Counted from the first letter of the stretch, positions 1-8,457 are shown. The stretch is 11,836 nt of DNA from Prevotella sp. UBA7551 (GCA_002479145.1 DLLX01000033.1:1-11836), one strand, 5' to 3'. Made by a program: numbers and translations. The notes: generated by a model from the letters alone, not told the origin.

Positions 1-315
1 TCGTGCTTGATATTAACGGAATTGGCATCACACTTCCTTTGCAATTTTACCGATTAGCCTGACAGGCTACCCTGTCCTTTACTGAACCGCTTTACAGCGC
101 AGGAAACGGTTGGCTACAAACCCGGTAATCGTCCTGTCGATGATGCTCCAGCGCCTCAGCCTCCACGCCTTTGAGAAATGCCCATTTGGGTGCATCGCCA
201 GTAAGACAAGGAAATGGTTGTATGCCCTGTTGGGCTGTTACCCGTTATCATGTGGAATTTCGCAGGAAAATGGGCGGTCCCAGGGTGCAAAAGAAAACTA
301 AATGTGCGCGTTCAG
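1..315. other. Left-edge stretch without a supported gene
   Basis: Only short open frames occur here on either strand, for example 110-301 and 171-416 on the plus strand. None has recognisable motifs, a convincing start or a promoter, and the second runs into the start of the next gene. A small inverted repeat with 7-base arms lies at 55-69 (TAGCCTG-A-CAGGCTA), but its one-base centre makes it a weak hairpin. The stretch could be the spacer after a gene lying left of the window, or a decayed remnant. I recognise no family in it. Confidence 0.5.
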
Positions 316-348
316 TTTCTACGATTCCGAATTTATTCCATAACTTTG
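316..348 (+). promoter_or_regulatory. Bacteroidota-type promoter for the DUF5686 gene
   Basis: The -7 element TAACTTTG (341-348) matches the phylum consensus TAnnTTTG exactly and is followed by CA. A -33-like TTTC (316-319) lies 21 bases upstream, one base off TTTG. Transcription would begin near 354, giving a leader of about 25 bases before the ATG at 379. No Shine-Dalgarno sequence is visible, which is usual in this phylum. Confidence 0.7.
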
Positions 349-378
349 CACCCATTCTTGTTATCACAAACGAAATAG

Positions 379-2922
379 ATGAAATCGGGTTTTATGAGAA
401 AAGCATCGGATATTAAGATTCTCCTCCTTTTCTTTTTGTCAATGCTCGCCGCCCATGTGCGTGCGCAAATCACCGGACAGGTGCTGGATGCCGACGACGG
501 CTACCCCGTGCCCTACGCCAACGTGGGCTACGAGGGCACGCCCATCAGTGTGCAGAGCGACGACGAGGGACACTTCACCATCGCCCAACGGGCTGGCCAC
601 GTGCTGGTGGCGAGCAGCGTAGGCTACAAGCCGGAGAAGATAAAGGTGAAGGACGACACCATGGTGCTGAACTTTAAGCTCAAGTCGGAATCGACCAATA
701 TGGCGGAAGTGGAGGTGCATGGTCGAAGGAAGCGGTACAAAAGAAAGGACAATCCTGCCGTGGAGCTGATGCGGCGCGTCATTGAGGCGAAGAAATTGTC
801 GGACCTGGAGAACCACCCTTACTACCAGTTCATGAAATATCAGAAGATCACGCTGGCACGCAACGACATCGACACGGCCAAACTGAAGCCGGAGAAGTGG
901 TACAGCGAGGGCGTGGAGAAGTCGGAGTACAACGGGAAGTATGTCCTGCCGCTGACCATGAGCGAGACGGTGACCCACCATCTGTACAGCAAAGACCCAA
1001 AGAAGACACGCGATGTCATCGTCGGACAACACTCGCAGGGACTCAACAAGTTGCTGCAAACGGGCGAGATCGTGAACACCATGCTCAAGGAGGTGTTCAC
1101 GGACGTGAACCTCTACGACGACCATATCCGCCTCATGCAGTATCCCTTTCCCAGCCCCATCGGCCGCACGGCCATCAGCTTCTACCACTTCTACATACAG
1201 GACACGGTGCAGGTGGCGGGCGACAGCTGCTATCATCTGCGCTTCTACCCTGCCAACCAGCAGGACTTCGGGTTCACCGGCGACCTCTATGTGCTCAAGG
1301 ACTCCACGCTGCACGTCAAGCAATGCGTGCTCAACATTCCCAAGAAGAGCGACGTCAACTGGGTGAAATCCATGCGCATAGAGCAGCAATACACACGGTT
1401 GGAGAACGGAGAGTGGGTGCTGACGCACGATGACATGTGGGCGGAGATGAGCCTCACGGGGCTATTGCCACAGGCGTTGGTGACGCGGACGACCCGTCTC
1501 GACGAGTATAAGTTTGACGACATCCCGCGCTCCCTGCTCCGCGGCAAGGCCCGCACCATCGAGGAGGCCAACGCAAGGATTCGCGACGATGCCTTCTGGC
1601 AGCGTGAGCGACCCGTGGAGCTGAGCCGCAGCGAGCGCAATATCGACAACCTGGTCGATCGCATCCGCCGCTCCAAGGGATTCGGAATCATCATGCTGGG
1701 CGTGAAAGCCTTTGCGGAGAACTTCATAGAGACCGGGCACGCAGGGGAAAAGAGCAAGGTGGACATTGGCCCGGTAAACACTATCGTGTCGCATAACTTC
1801 GTGGACGGCTACCGATTCCGTGCCTCTGCCCGCACGATGGCGGCACTCAACCCCCACCTCTTCCTGAAAGGATATGGCGCTTACGGCACCCGCTCCAACC
1901 GATGGTACTATGGAGGAGAGGTGACCTACGCTTTCAACAAAAAGCAAAACTCCCCATTTGAGTACCCGATGCGCAACCTCGTGTTCTCATCGGAGCGGGA
2001 CGTGATGTCGCCCTCGGACAAATACCTCATCAACAACAAGGACAACGTCTTCATGTCCCTCCGCACCCAGGACGTGAGACAGATGTACTTCTACGACAGG
2101 CAGCAGGTATCGTTTGTCTATGAGACCAACTGGGGGCTCAGCTTCAACGCCGGCGTAAAGGCTGAGAGCAACGAAGTGGCCGGCGACCTGCATTTTCTGC
2201 CCGTCAATGGTGCACCGGAGGTGCGCAAGATACGCACCACGGAGCTTTCTGCGGGCATACGCTTCTGCCCGGGGCAGACGTTTATCAACACCAAGCAGCG
2301 CCGATGGCCGGTGAACCTCGACCATCCCGACTTCTCGCTGACCCATACGATGGGGGTGAGCGGTGTGCTCGGTGGGCAATACCAGCTCAACCAGACCGAG
2401 CTGAAAGTCTATAAACGGCAATGGTTAGGGTCATGGGGATTTGTCGACTTGCGCGCCAACGGCGCCGTGCAATGGAACAAAGTGCCCTTCCCGCTGCTGA
2501 TTATGCCCCCCACCAACATCACCTACCTTGACAATGAGATGACGTTCAACCTGATGAACAACATGGAGTTTCTCACCGACCGGCAGCTCTTCGTCAGCGT
2601 GTCGTGGGACATGAACGGCAAACTGCTCAACCGTCTGCCGCTGCTCAAGAAGCTCAAGTGGCGCGAGTACTTCTCCGTGAAGGCAATGTGGGGCGACCTT
2701 ACAAGCAAGAACAACCCCCTGTTGCATCCTGACGACCCGATGCTTTTCCAGTTGCCCGAGGGGTCACGCGTCATCGGGAAGACCCCCTACTGGGAGGTGG
2801 AAGCTGGTGTGCACAACATTTTCAACGTGCTGGGCGTGACCTATGTGCGCCGAATGAGCTACCGCAACTACGACAACATCGACCGGTGGGGCATCCGCCT
2901 GCTCTTCAACTTGACCTTTTAG
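379..2922 (+). CDS. DUF5686 outer-membrane protein with CarboxypepD_reg-like domain
   Basis: The 847-residue protein opens with a signal peptide: basic residues, a hydrophobic core at about 13-25, and likely cleavage after HVRA near residue 29. Residues about 30-115 form a CarboxypepD_reg-like beta-sandwich (ITGQVLDADDGYPVPYANV, then a VGYKPEKIKV stretch). This is the fold found at the N-terminus of many Bacteroidota outer-membrane proteins. The motif RKDNPAVELMRRVIEAK at about residue 124 opens the long DUF5686 region, which fills the rest. Its second half has alternating, aromatic-rich strands and ends in FNLTF, a terminal Phe typical of outer-membrane beta-barrels. The family has no established function that I know of, and a barrel role is inference. 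There is no TonB-plug domain, so it is probably not a TonB-dependent transporter. The ATG at 379 was chosen because it lies 25 bases after the predicted transcript start; the ATG at 394 is an alternative. The gene converges on speA. Confidence 0.85.
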   Translation: MKSGFMRKASDIKILLLFFLSMLAAHVRAQITGQVLDADDGYPVPYANVGYEGTPISVQSDDEGHFTIAQRAGHVLVASSVGYKPEKIKVKDDTMVLNFKLKSESTNMAEVEVHGRRKRYKRKDNPAVELMRRVIEAKKLSDLENHPYYQFMKYQKITLARNDIDTAKLKPEKWYSEGVEKSEYNGKYVLPLTMSETVTHHLYSKDPKKTRDVIVGQHSQGLNKLLQTGEIVNTMLKEVFTDVNLYDDHIRLMQYPFPSPIGRTAISFYHFYIQDTVQVAGDSCYHLRFYPANQQDFGFTGDLYVLKDSTLHVKQCVLNIPKKSDVNWVKSMRIEQQYTRLENGEWVLTHDDMWAEMSLTGLLPQALVTRTTRLDEYKFDDIPRSLLRGKARTIEEANARIRDDAFWQRERPVELSRSERNIDNLVDRIRRSKGFGIIMLGVKAFAENFIETGHAGEKSKVDIGPVNTIVSHNFVDGYRFRASARTMAALNPHLFLKGYGAYGTRSNRWYYGGEVTYAFNKKQNSPFEYPMRNLVFSSERDVMSPSDKYLINNKDNVFMSLRTQDVRQMYFYDRQQVSFVYETNWGLSFNAGVKAESNEVAGDLHFLPVNGAPEVRKIRTTELSAGIRFCPGQTFINTKQRRWPVNLDHPDFSLTHTMGVSGVLGGQYQLNQTELKVYKRQWLGSWGFVDLRANGAVQWNKVPFPLLIMPPTNITYLDNEMTFNLMNNMEFLTDRQLFVSVSWDMNGKLLNRLPLLKKLKWREYFSVKAMWGDLTSKNNPLLHPDDPMLFQLPEGSRVIGKTPYWEVEAGVHNIFNVLGVTYVRRMSYRNYDNIDRWGIRLLFNLTF

Positions 2923-3015
2923 ATTGTTGGTCAGCCGGCATCAGCTAATATACGGAATTGGGGAAGCCCTCCTGACAAGGGTCTCCCCAGCCAACGGAGG
3001 ACAAGTGGGAATACG

Positions 3016-3077
3016 AAAAGAGCCTGTCCTGAAAATCAAATGTTGTAAACAGCTTGACTTTCAGGGCAGGCTCTTTT
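3016..3077. terminator. Long bidirectional hairpin terminator between DUF5686 gene and speA
   Basis: Arms 3016-3039 and 3054-3077 are complementary over 24 positions with only two imperfect pairs; one is a G-U wobble on each strand. The tips add TGTT/AACA (3041-3044 with 3048-3051) around a three-base loop. Each arm starts with AAAAGAG or ends with CTCTTTT, so each strand reads as a GC-containing stem followed by a short U run. It sits 93 bases after the DUF5686 stop and 28 bases after the speA stop, as expected for a two-way rho-independent terminator between converging genes. Confidence 0.85.
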
Positions 3078-3105
3078 GCTTGCTCCGCCTTTGCAAAATG
3101 AAGTT

Positions 3106-5001
3106 TTACTCCAAATAGGTGTAGCCGTAGAGTCCGTTGCGGTAGTTGGAGAGGAAATTCTTGCCCTCCTCCAAGGAAATCTTGCCCGTCCGGACGCTCT
3201 TCGTGACCCACTGTTCAAGGTGGCGCACAAGTTTCTTCGGGTCGTACTGCACGTATTCAAGCACCTCCTCGACGGTCTCTCCCTCAAACACTTGGTCGAT
3301 ATTGTACTTGCCATTCTTGATGGAAATGTGTACGGCGTTGGTGTCACCGAACAGGTTGTGGAGGTCGCCGAGTATCTCTTGGTATGCGCCCACGAGGAAC
3401 ACGCCGAGGTAGTAAGGCTCTTTGGCACGCAAAGCATGGACGGGCAGCACGTTGGAGACCTGACTATAGGTCACGAAGTTGGCTATCTTGCCGTCGCTGT
3501 CGCAGGTAATGTCCTGCAAAGTGCACTTGCGCGTGGGGCGTTCGTTAAGGCGCTGGAGCGGAATGATGGGGAAAAGCTGGTCTATAGCCCAACTGTCGGG
3601 CAGCGACTGAAACAGGGAGAAGTTGCAGAAGTACTTGTCGGCAAGCAGTTTGTCGATGTTACGCAGCTCATCGGGGACGTGCTTCATCTGCTTCGATAGC
3701 AAGTTCACCTCGTGGCACACGCTCCAGTACATGCTCTCTATCTCGGCACGGGTCTTCAAATCGACGAGACCATGGGAGAAAAGCTCCAGAGCCTCCTCGC
3801 GTATCTGCTCCGCGTCGTGCCAATCCTCAAGCATTGTGCGCGGATTGAGGTTGTCCCATATCTGGTAGAGGTCCTTGACGAGCTTGTGGTCGGAGTCCTT
3901 CGCCTCAAAATCTTCCGACATTTCGGGCAGCGAGGCGGTTTCGAGCACATCGATGACGAGCACGCTGTGGTGGGCGGAGAGGTTGCGTCCGCTCTCTGTG
4001 ATGAGGTTGGGATGGGGGATTCCGTACTTGTCGGCAGTCTCAACAAACGTGTCCACGCAGTCGTTGACATACTCCTGAATGCTATAATTGATGGAACTCT
4101 CGCTGTTGGAGGAGCGTGTGCCGTCGTAATCGACCCCGAGACCACCCCCACAGTCCACGAAATCGACCGAATAGCCCATCTTTCGCAGGTTGGCATAGAA
4201 CTCCGCAGCCTCATTGAGGGCGGTTTGTATGCGGCGAATCTTCGTGATTTGTGAGCCGATATGGAAGTGAATGAGACGGAGACAGTCTTGTAAGCCCGCC
4301 TTTTCGAGCTTTTCGAGCGCTGAAAGCACCTCGGAGGCAGTCAAACCAAACTTAGACATATCGCCTCCACTTTCCGCCCACTTGCCCGATCCGCTGCTTG
4401 CGAGCTTGATACGGATGCCAATGTTGGGTCGAACGTTCATCCTGCGCGCCATTTTGGCGATAATGTCTATCTCGTTGAGCTTCTCCACGACGATGAAGAT
4501 GCGCTTTCCCATCTTCTGAGCCAGCAAGGCCAGCTCGATATAGCTTTCGTCTTTGTAGCCGTTGCAGATGATGAGCGAGTCGCTTTGGCACTGAACGGCG
4601 ATGACAGCGTGCAACTCCGGCTTGGATCCAGCTTCCAGGCCGAGGTTGAATTTGCGTCCATGAGAGATGATTTCCTCGACGACTGGCTGCATCTGATTCA
4701 CTTTAATGGGATAGACGATGAAGTTGTCGCCCTTGAATCCATACTCCTCCCGGGCGCGGTCGAAGCACTTGGAAGTCTCCTCTATGCGGTTGTCGAGGAT
4801 GTCGGGGAAGCGCAACAGCACGGGTGGAGTCACTCCCCGGAGGGCAAGTTCCTGCATCACGTCGTGGAGATCGACTTGCTGTGTCTTGTCTTTTTCTGGC
4901 GTGACATAGACATTGCCCCGCTCATTGATGTTAAAATAGGGTCCTCCCCACCCGTTGATATTATAGAGTTCCTTTGCGTCCTCTATGGTCCACTTCTTCA
5001 T
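3106..5001 (-). CDS. speA: Biosynthetic arginine decarboxylase (SpeA)
   Basis: The 631-residue protein matches the usual SpeA length. It is a PLP enzyme of the alanine-racemase-like (fold III) class that converts arginine to agmatine and CO2 in the cytoplasm, the entry to putrescine and spermidine. Visible landmarks, in order: WTIEDAKELYNINGWG at the N-terminus; YPIKVNQ with the PLP-binding lysine at residue 100; GLEAGSKPEL; the glycine-rich phosphate loop CGGGLGVDYDGT; ITESGRNLSAHHSV; and the C-terminal active-site motif CDSDGK beginning near residue 500. The frame remains open upstream to 5085, but family proteins begin close to the WTIEDA motif, so ATG 5001 is preferred. No Shine-Dalgarno or convincing promoter stands out in the 87-base gap after aroK. 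Co-transcription with topA and aroK is likely, with termination at the 3016-3077 hairpin. Confidence 0.95.
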   Translation of the reverse strand: MKKWTIEDAKELYNINGWGGPYFNINERGNVYVTPEKDKTQQVDLHDVMQELALRGVTPPVLLRFPDILDNRIEETSKCFDRAREEYGFKGDNFIVYPIKVNQMQPVVEEIISHGRKFNLGLEAGSKPELHAVIAVQCQSDSLIICNGYKDESYIELALLAQKMGKRIFIVVEKLNEIDIIAKMARRMNVRPNIGIRIKLASSGSGKWAESGGDMSKFGLTASEVLSALEKLEKAGLQDCLRLIHFHIGSQITKIRRIQTALNEAAEFYANLRKMGYSVDFVDCGGGLGVDYDGTRSSNSESSINYSIQEYVNDCVDTFVETADKYGIPHPNLITESGRNLSAHHSVLVIDVLETASLPEMSEDFEAKDSDHKLVKDLYQIWDNLNPRTMLEDWHDAEQIREEALELFSHGLVDLKTRAEIESMYWSVCHEVNLLSKQMKHVPDELRNIDKLLADKYFCNFSLFQSLPDSWAIDQLFPIIPLQRLNERPTRKCTLQDITCDSDGKIANFVTYSQVSNVLPVHALRAKEPYYLGVFLVGAYQEILGDLHNLFGDTNAVHISIKNGKYNIDQVFEGETVEEVLEYVQYDPKKLVRHLEQWVTKSVRTGKISLEEGKNFLSNYRNGLYGYTYLE

Positions 5002-5088
5002 TTCAGCTTTGGTTTCTCTTTTTTCTGGCAAATGATTATTTATAAAAAGGTATAGTCGGTCGCAGCCTTTGGGGTGCTCCAACACGCC

Positions 5089-5691
5089 TTATGCATCTAT
5101 TCCGAGCACCTTACGAAGGGTGGCGACGGTGTTTTCAATCTTTTCAAAGTTGTCAAGCAAGGTCACGTCGAGCGTATATTTTGCCTTTTTATAATAAGGT
5201 TCACGCTCCACCAGCTGCTTGCAGATGAACTCCCGCACCTCCTCTGGGGTCTTATTGAGCAGCAGAGGACGCACCCGACGACCCATATTGAGGTGTCCAA
5301 AGAGCACATCGGGCTTAGCCCTGAGGTAAACGGTGGCTCCTTGGCGGTTCATATAGTCCATATTGTCGTAGAAGCAAGGCGCACCACCTCCACAAGAGAT
5401 CACAACATCCTCAAATTCGGCGACCTCATGGAGCATATTATGCTCCACCTTGCGGAATCCCTCCTCCCCTCTCTCATCGAAAAGTTGCTTGGCTGTGCAC
5501 CTCATCCTCGACTCAATGTACCAGTCGAGGTCATAGAAAGGCTGGCCAAGACTTAGGGCAAGCTGGCGTCCGATGGTGGTCTTGCCAGCCCCCATGTAGC
5601 CAACGAAGATGACACGACGGCCTCCCCACGACGTAATTAAGGCGTCGCTGGGGATAAAAGGGGTTTCGGGAGACTTAATATGGTGTCTCAC
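5089..5691 (-). CDS. aroK: Shikimate kinase
   Basis: The protein phosphorylates shikimate to shikimate 3-phosphate with ATP, the fifth step toward chorismate and the aromatic amino acids. Motifs fit the family: Walker A GYMGAGKT at 31-38, the acidic shikimate/Mg site DLDWYIE at 54-60, GEEGFR with the substrate-binding Arg near 80, CGGGAP at 100-105, and a lid segment with RRVRPLL at 138-144. The length is 200 residues against about 170-175 usually. The excess is a 25-residue N-terminal extension before the first beta strand. The start is GTG at 5691, which overlaps the topA stop in the four-base sequence GTGA and suggests translational coupling. No ATG occurs between it and the P-loop, so a shorter protein would need another rare start. 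Confidence 0.93.
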   Translation of the reverse strand: MRHHIKSPETPFIPSDALITSWGGRRVIFVGYMGAGKTTIGRQLALSLGQPFYDLDWYIESRMRCTAKQLFDERGEEGFRKVEHNMLHEVAEFEDVVISCGGGAPCFYDNMDYMNRQGATVYLRAKPDVLFGHLNMGRRVRPLLLNKTPEEVREFICKQLVEREPYYKKAKYTLDVTLLDNFEKIENTVATLRKVLGIDA

Positions 5692-8039
5692 GAGCGGCGT
5701 TTTCTGCCCCTAACTTTCGGTTCGGGAGCATTCTTGACAATCTCAAGACACTGCTCTTGAGTGAGTTCCGTGACCGTTTCGCGCTGGTTTTTGGGTATAC
5801 GGTAATTCTTTCCCTTATATACAATGTATGGACCCCAATGGCCTTTGAGTATCTCGAGGTCGTCGTCAAACTTCTTGAGGTGTTTTTCCTCCTCCTGTTT
5901 GCGCTTTGCAGCAATGAGCACAATGGCATCCTGGAGGGTAATGGAGAGCGGGTCGGTCCCTTTGGGAATGCTGACATATTTCCCCTCATGGCGCACATAG
6001 GGTCCGAAACGTCCTGTGCCGACAGTCACTTCCGACCCCTCAAAAGTACCGAGAGTACGCGGGAGCTTAAACAATTCCAATGCCTCGTCGAGCGTGATGG
6101 TGCTGATGGACTTGTCTGAAGGAAGCTGCGCAAAGCGCGGTTTGTCCTTGTCGCCCGCCGCACCTATCTGCACCACTGGGCCATAGCGACCTATCTTGAC
6201 CGACACTGGCTTGCCTGTCGCAGGCTCTTCCCCCAGCAAACGCTCGCCGACACGGTGCTCGCTGCGCTCATTCATCACCTTTTCTATCTCAGGTTCGAGC
6301 TGCCCATAGAAGGTGCGCATGTCCTCACGCCACTGGTCTTTGCCCTCGGCTATCTTGTCGAACTGCTGTTCCACGCGCGCGGTGAAGTTGTAATCCATGA
6401 TGTCCGGGAAGTTCTGCAGGAGGAATTCGGTAACAACCGTGCCCACGTCTGTGGGAATCAGCTTGCCCTTGTCGGCTCCTACCATCTCCGTACGCTCTTC
6501 CGAAACGACCCCGTCGCCCTTGAGTGTGTCCACACGATAGCTTCGCTCCTTACCTTTACGGTCTCCTTTCTCGACATATTCGCGCTGCTGAATGGTAGAG
6601 ATAGTGGGCGCATAGGTCGATGGACGGCCTATGCCCAGCTCCTCCATCTTGCGCACAAGGCTGGCCTCTGTGTAGCGGGCAGGGGGCTGGGAGAATCGTT
6701 CCGTCGAGGTAATCTCATGGCGGCACAACTCATCACCATCCTTAATGGGCGGCAAAGTGTTGGCAGAGCTGTCGGCAGACTCATCATCTGTCGATTCCCG
6801 ATAGACTTTCATGAAACCGTCGAAGACCGTAACCTCGCCCTGAGCAACGAAACGATGCCCCTCTACGCAGGCGCGAGCCTCATCCGAATCGGGCAGGATA
6901 TCGATGTTGACGGTGGTCTTCTCCAGCTCGGCATCGGCCATTTGCGAGGCTAAGGTACGCTTCCACACCAGCTCATAGAGACGGCGTTCCTGCTGCGTTC
7001 CCTCTATTGTCTTGTTTGACATGTATGTGGGGCGGATGGCCTCGTGGGCTTCCTGTGCACCTTTAGAGTGGGTATGGAACTGCCGAGGCTTGCTGTATCG
7101 CTCGCCATAGAGCTTCGTGATTTCCTCTTTGCTCGTGTTAATGGCCAGCGAAGAGAGGTTGACGCTGTCCGTTCGCATATAAGTAATGTTACCAGCCTCG
7201 TACAACCGCTGGGCGACCATCATGGTCTGGGAGACCGAGAAGCCGAGCTTGCGGGCCGCTTCCTGCTGAAGTGTCGATGTGGTGAACGGAGGAGCGGGCG
7301 AACGCTTGACGGGATGCTTGGCCACAGCGGCCACTTGGAAGCGCGCTCCACGGCAAGCCTCAAGGAAACGGAGGGCCTCCTCATGGGTGGGGAAGCGATG
7401 ATTCAGCTCCGCCTTCACCTCCACTGGGGTGGCATCGGGGCTGGAAAGCGAGAAAATGGCATTGATGCGGTAGAATGGTTCACTGTGGAAAGACTGCACT
7501 TCGCGCTCGCGCTCGACGATCAAACGCAACGCTACGCTTTGCACTCGACCCGCAGAGAGCGACGGTTTCACCTTGCGCCACAACACGGGCGACAGTCCAA
7601 AGCCCACCAGACGGTCGAGCACGCGGCGTGCCTGCTGTGCATTGACAAGGTTCATGTCCAGATGACGGGGAGTCTCAATGGCGTGGACAATAGCTGGTTT
7701 GGTAATCTCGTGGAACACGATGCGGTTGGTCTGTTTCTCGTCCAAACCCAACACCTCGCACAGATGCCACGATATGGCCTCTCCCTCCCGATCTTCATCG
7801 GAAGCCAACCATACTCTTTGTGCGTCGCGGGCATTACGTCTAAGTTCCGCAACCAGCGGCTTTTTCTCCTCCGGAATCTCGTAGCAAGGCTCAAAAGTGT
7901 CCAGGTTTATACTCAGCTCTTTCTTTTTCAAGTCGCGGATGTGGCCATAGGATGACATCACCCTGAAGTCTTTTCCTAAGAACTTCTCTATGGTTTTCGC
8001 CTTGGCGGGGCTCTCCACTATCACCAAATTTTCTTGCAT
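5688..8039 (-). CDS. topA: DNA topoisomerase I (type IA)
   Basis: This 783-residue enzyme relaxes negative supercoils through a transient 5'-phosphotyrosine break. The Toprim domain opens with VIVESPAKAKTIEKFLG (Glu at about 9) and carries the metal-binding DEDREGE at 81-87. The core contains LSAGRVQSVALRLIVERE at about 161-178 and the nucleophile in GNITYMRTDS, Tyr287. The C-terminus has no Cys4 zinc ribbons. It carries three glycine/aromatic repeats instead: GRYGPVV at about 617, GRFGPYV at 676 and GHWGPYI at 733. It then ends in a basic tail, RGRKRRS. The frame extends upstream to a TTG at 8069, but that codon overlaps the predicted -7 promoter box. The ATG at 8039, just before the conserved start of the Toprim domain, is therefore preferred. 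It is the first gene of the likely topA-aroK-speA transcript. Confidence 0.96.
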   Translation of the reverse strand: MQENLVIVESPAKAKTIEKFLGKDFRVMSSYGHIRDLKKKELSINLDTFEPCYEIPEEKKPLVAELRRNARDAQRVWLASDEDREGEAISWHLCEVLGLDEKQTNRIVFHEITKPAIVHAIETPRHLDMNLVNAQQARRVLDRLVGFGLSPVLWRKVKPSLSAGRVQSVALRLIVEREREVQSFHSEPFYRINAIFSLSSPDATPVEVKAELNHRFPTHEEALRFLEACRGARFQVAAVAKHPVKRSPAPPFTTSTLQQEAARKLGFSVSQTMMVAQRLYEAGNITYMRTDSVNLSSLAINTSKEEITKLYGERYSKPRQFHTHSKGAQEAHEAIRPTYMSNKTIEGTQQERRLYELVWKRTLASQMADAELEKTTVNIDILPDSDEARACVEGHRFVAQGEVTVFDGFMKVYRESTDDESADSSANTLPPIKDGDELCRHEITSTERFSQPPARYTEASLVRKMEELGIGRPSTYAPTISTIQQREYVEKGDRKGKERSYRVDTLKGDGVVSEERTEMVGADKGKLIPTDVGTVVTEFLLQNFPDIMDYNFTARVEQQFDKIAEGKDQWREDMRTFYGQLEPEIEKVMNERSEHRVGERLLGEEPATGKPVSVKIGRYGPVVQIGAAGDKDKPRFAQLPSDKSISTITLDEALELFKLPRTLGTFEGSEVTVGTGRFGPYVRHEGKYVSIPKGTDPLSITLQDAIVLIAAKRKQEEEKHLKKFDDDLEILKGHWGPYIVYKGKNYRIPKNQRETVTELTQEQCLEIVKNAPEPKVRGRKRRS

Positions 8040-8066
8040 CTGACTTTTTGGATTTTCTTTGGGGTG

Positions 8067-8074
8067 CAAATTTA
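8067..8074 (-). promoter_or_regulatory. Probable -7 promoter element for topA
   Basis: Read on the minus strand this is TAAATTTG followed by CACC, an exact match to TAnnTTTG. A -33 TTTG about 20 bases upstream is not evident, so the match is one-sided. Transcription would start near 8061, about 22 bases before the preferred topA ATG at 8039. That rules out the upstream TTG at 8069 as a start. Confidence 0.6.
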
Positions 8075-8099
8075 GAAAAACTTTCCGTTACACCTTATA

Positions 8100-8457
8100 G
8101 AGACTGGGGAATTTTATCTTTTTTAATAAGATTGTATTAAGGTGGATTTAGAATGGCTTTGTCTTGACAAATACTGGGGTGGAGCTCCCTTTTGAAAATT
8201 AATTTTGGCGACAAAGGAGCATAAAAACTCACATTTCACACCCATAAAAGGAAAAATGAAGAGCAAGTTAGGATGATACTTTCGCACCAACGGAATCATA
8301 GACAAGCCACATATTTTGGGAAACTGCCTCGGCTTGAGAAGCTGCAAGCTCGTCAAAGAAGCACTTCTCATACTACAACTGAACCTGTTTGGACCGGCCA
8401 ACACTTCCCACCGAGCACTCGCCTCATCTATCAGAAAGCCAAGCTGTTACAGGAAAG
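8100..8457. other. AT-rich intergenic stretch without a supported gene
   Basis: No credible protein gene is seen on either strand. A -7-like box TACTTTCG lies at 8277-8284 on the plus strand, but nothing resembling TTTG lies 19-21 bases upstream, and no gene follows before the antisense side of the tRNA. Complementary GAGAAG (from 8336) and CTTCTC (from 8364) could form a small plus-strand hairpin just after it. A short non-coding RNA is conceivable but unsupported. Confidence 0.5.

Noticed and set aside
171..416. 81-codon plus-strand frame before the DUF5686 gene
   Set aside because: It spans the DUF5686 promoter and start codon and shows no motif.
439..1428. 329-codon open frame on the minus strand inside the DUF5686 gene
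   Set aside because: It lies antisense to a well-supported gene in GC-rich coding DNA. Its translation is a low-complexity mix rich in His, Val, Leu and Arg with no motif, typical of a shadow frame.
5002..5085. Upstream extension of speA by 28 residues
   Set aside because: The family starts near the WTIEDA motif; the extra residues come from the AT-rich gap after aroK.
8040..8069. TTG start for topA
   Set aside because: The codon overlaps the predicted -7 promoter box, so it would lie upstream of the transcript start.
8163..8178. TTGACA-like sequence in the gap
   Set aside because: The phylum's main sigma factor does not use this box, and no matching -10 or gene follows.
8123..8404. 93-codon minus-strand frame upstream of topA
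   Set aside because: No promoter of its own, no family resemblance, and AT-rich non-coding-like composition. It also lies just downstream of the tRNA terminator.
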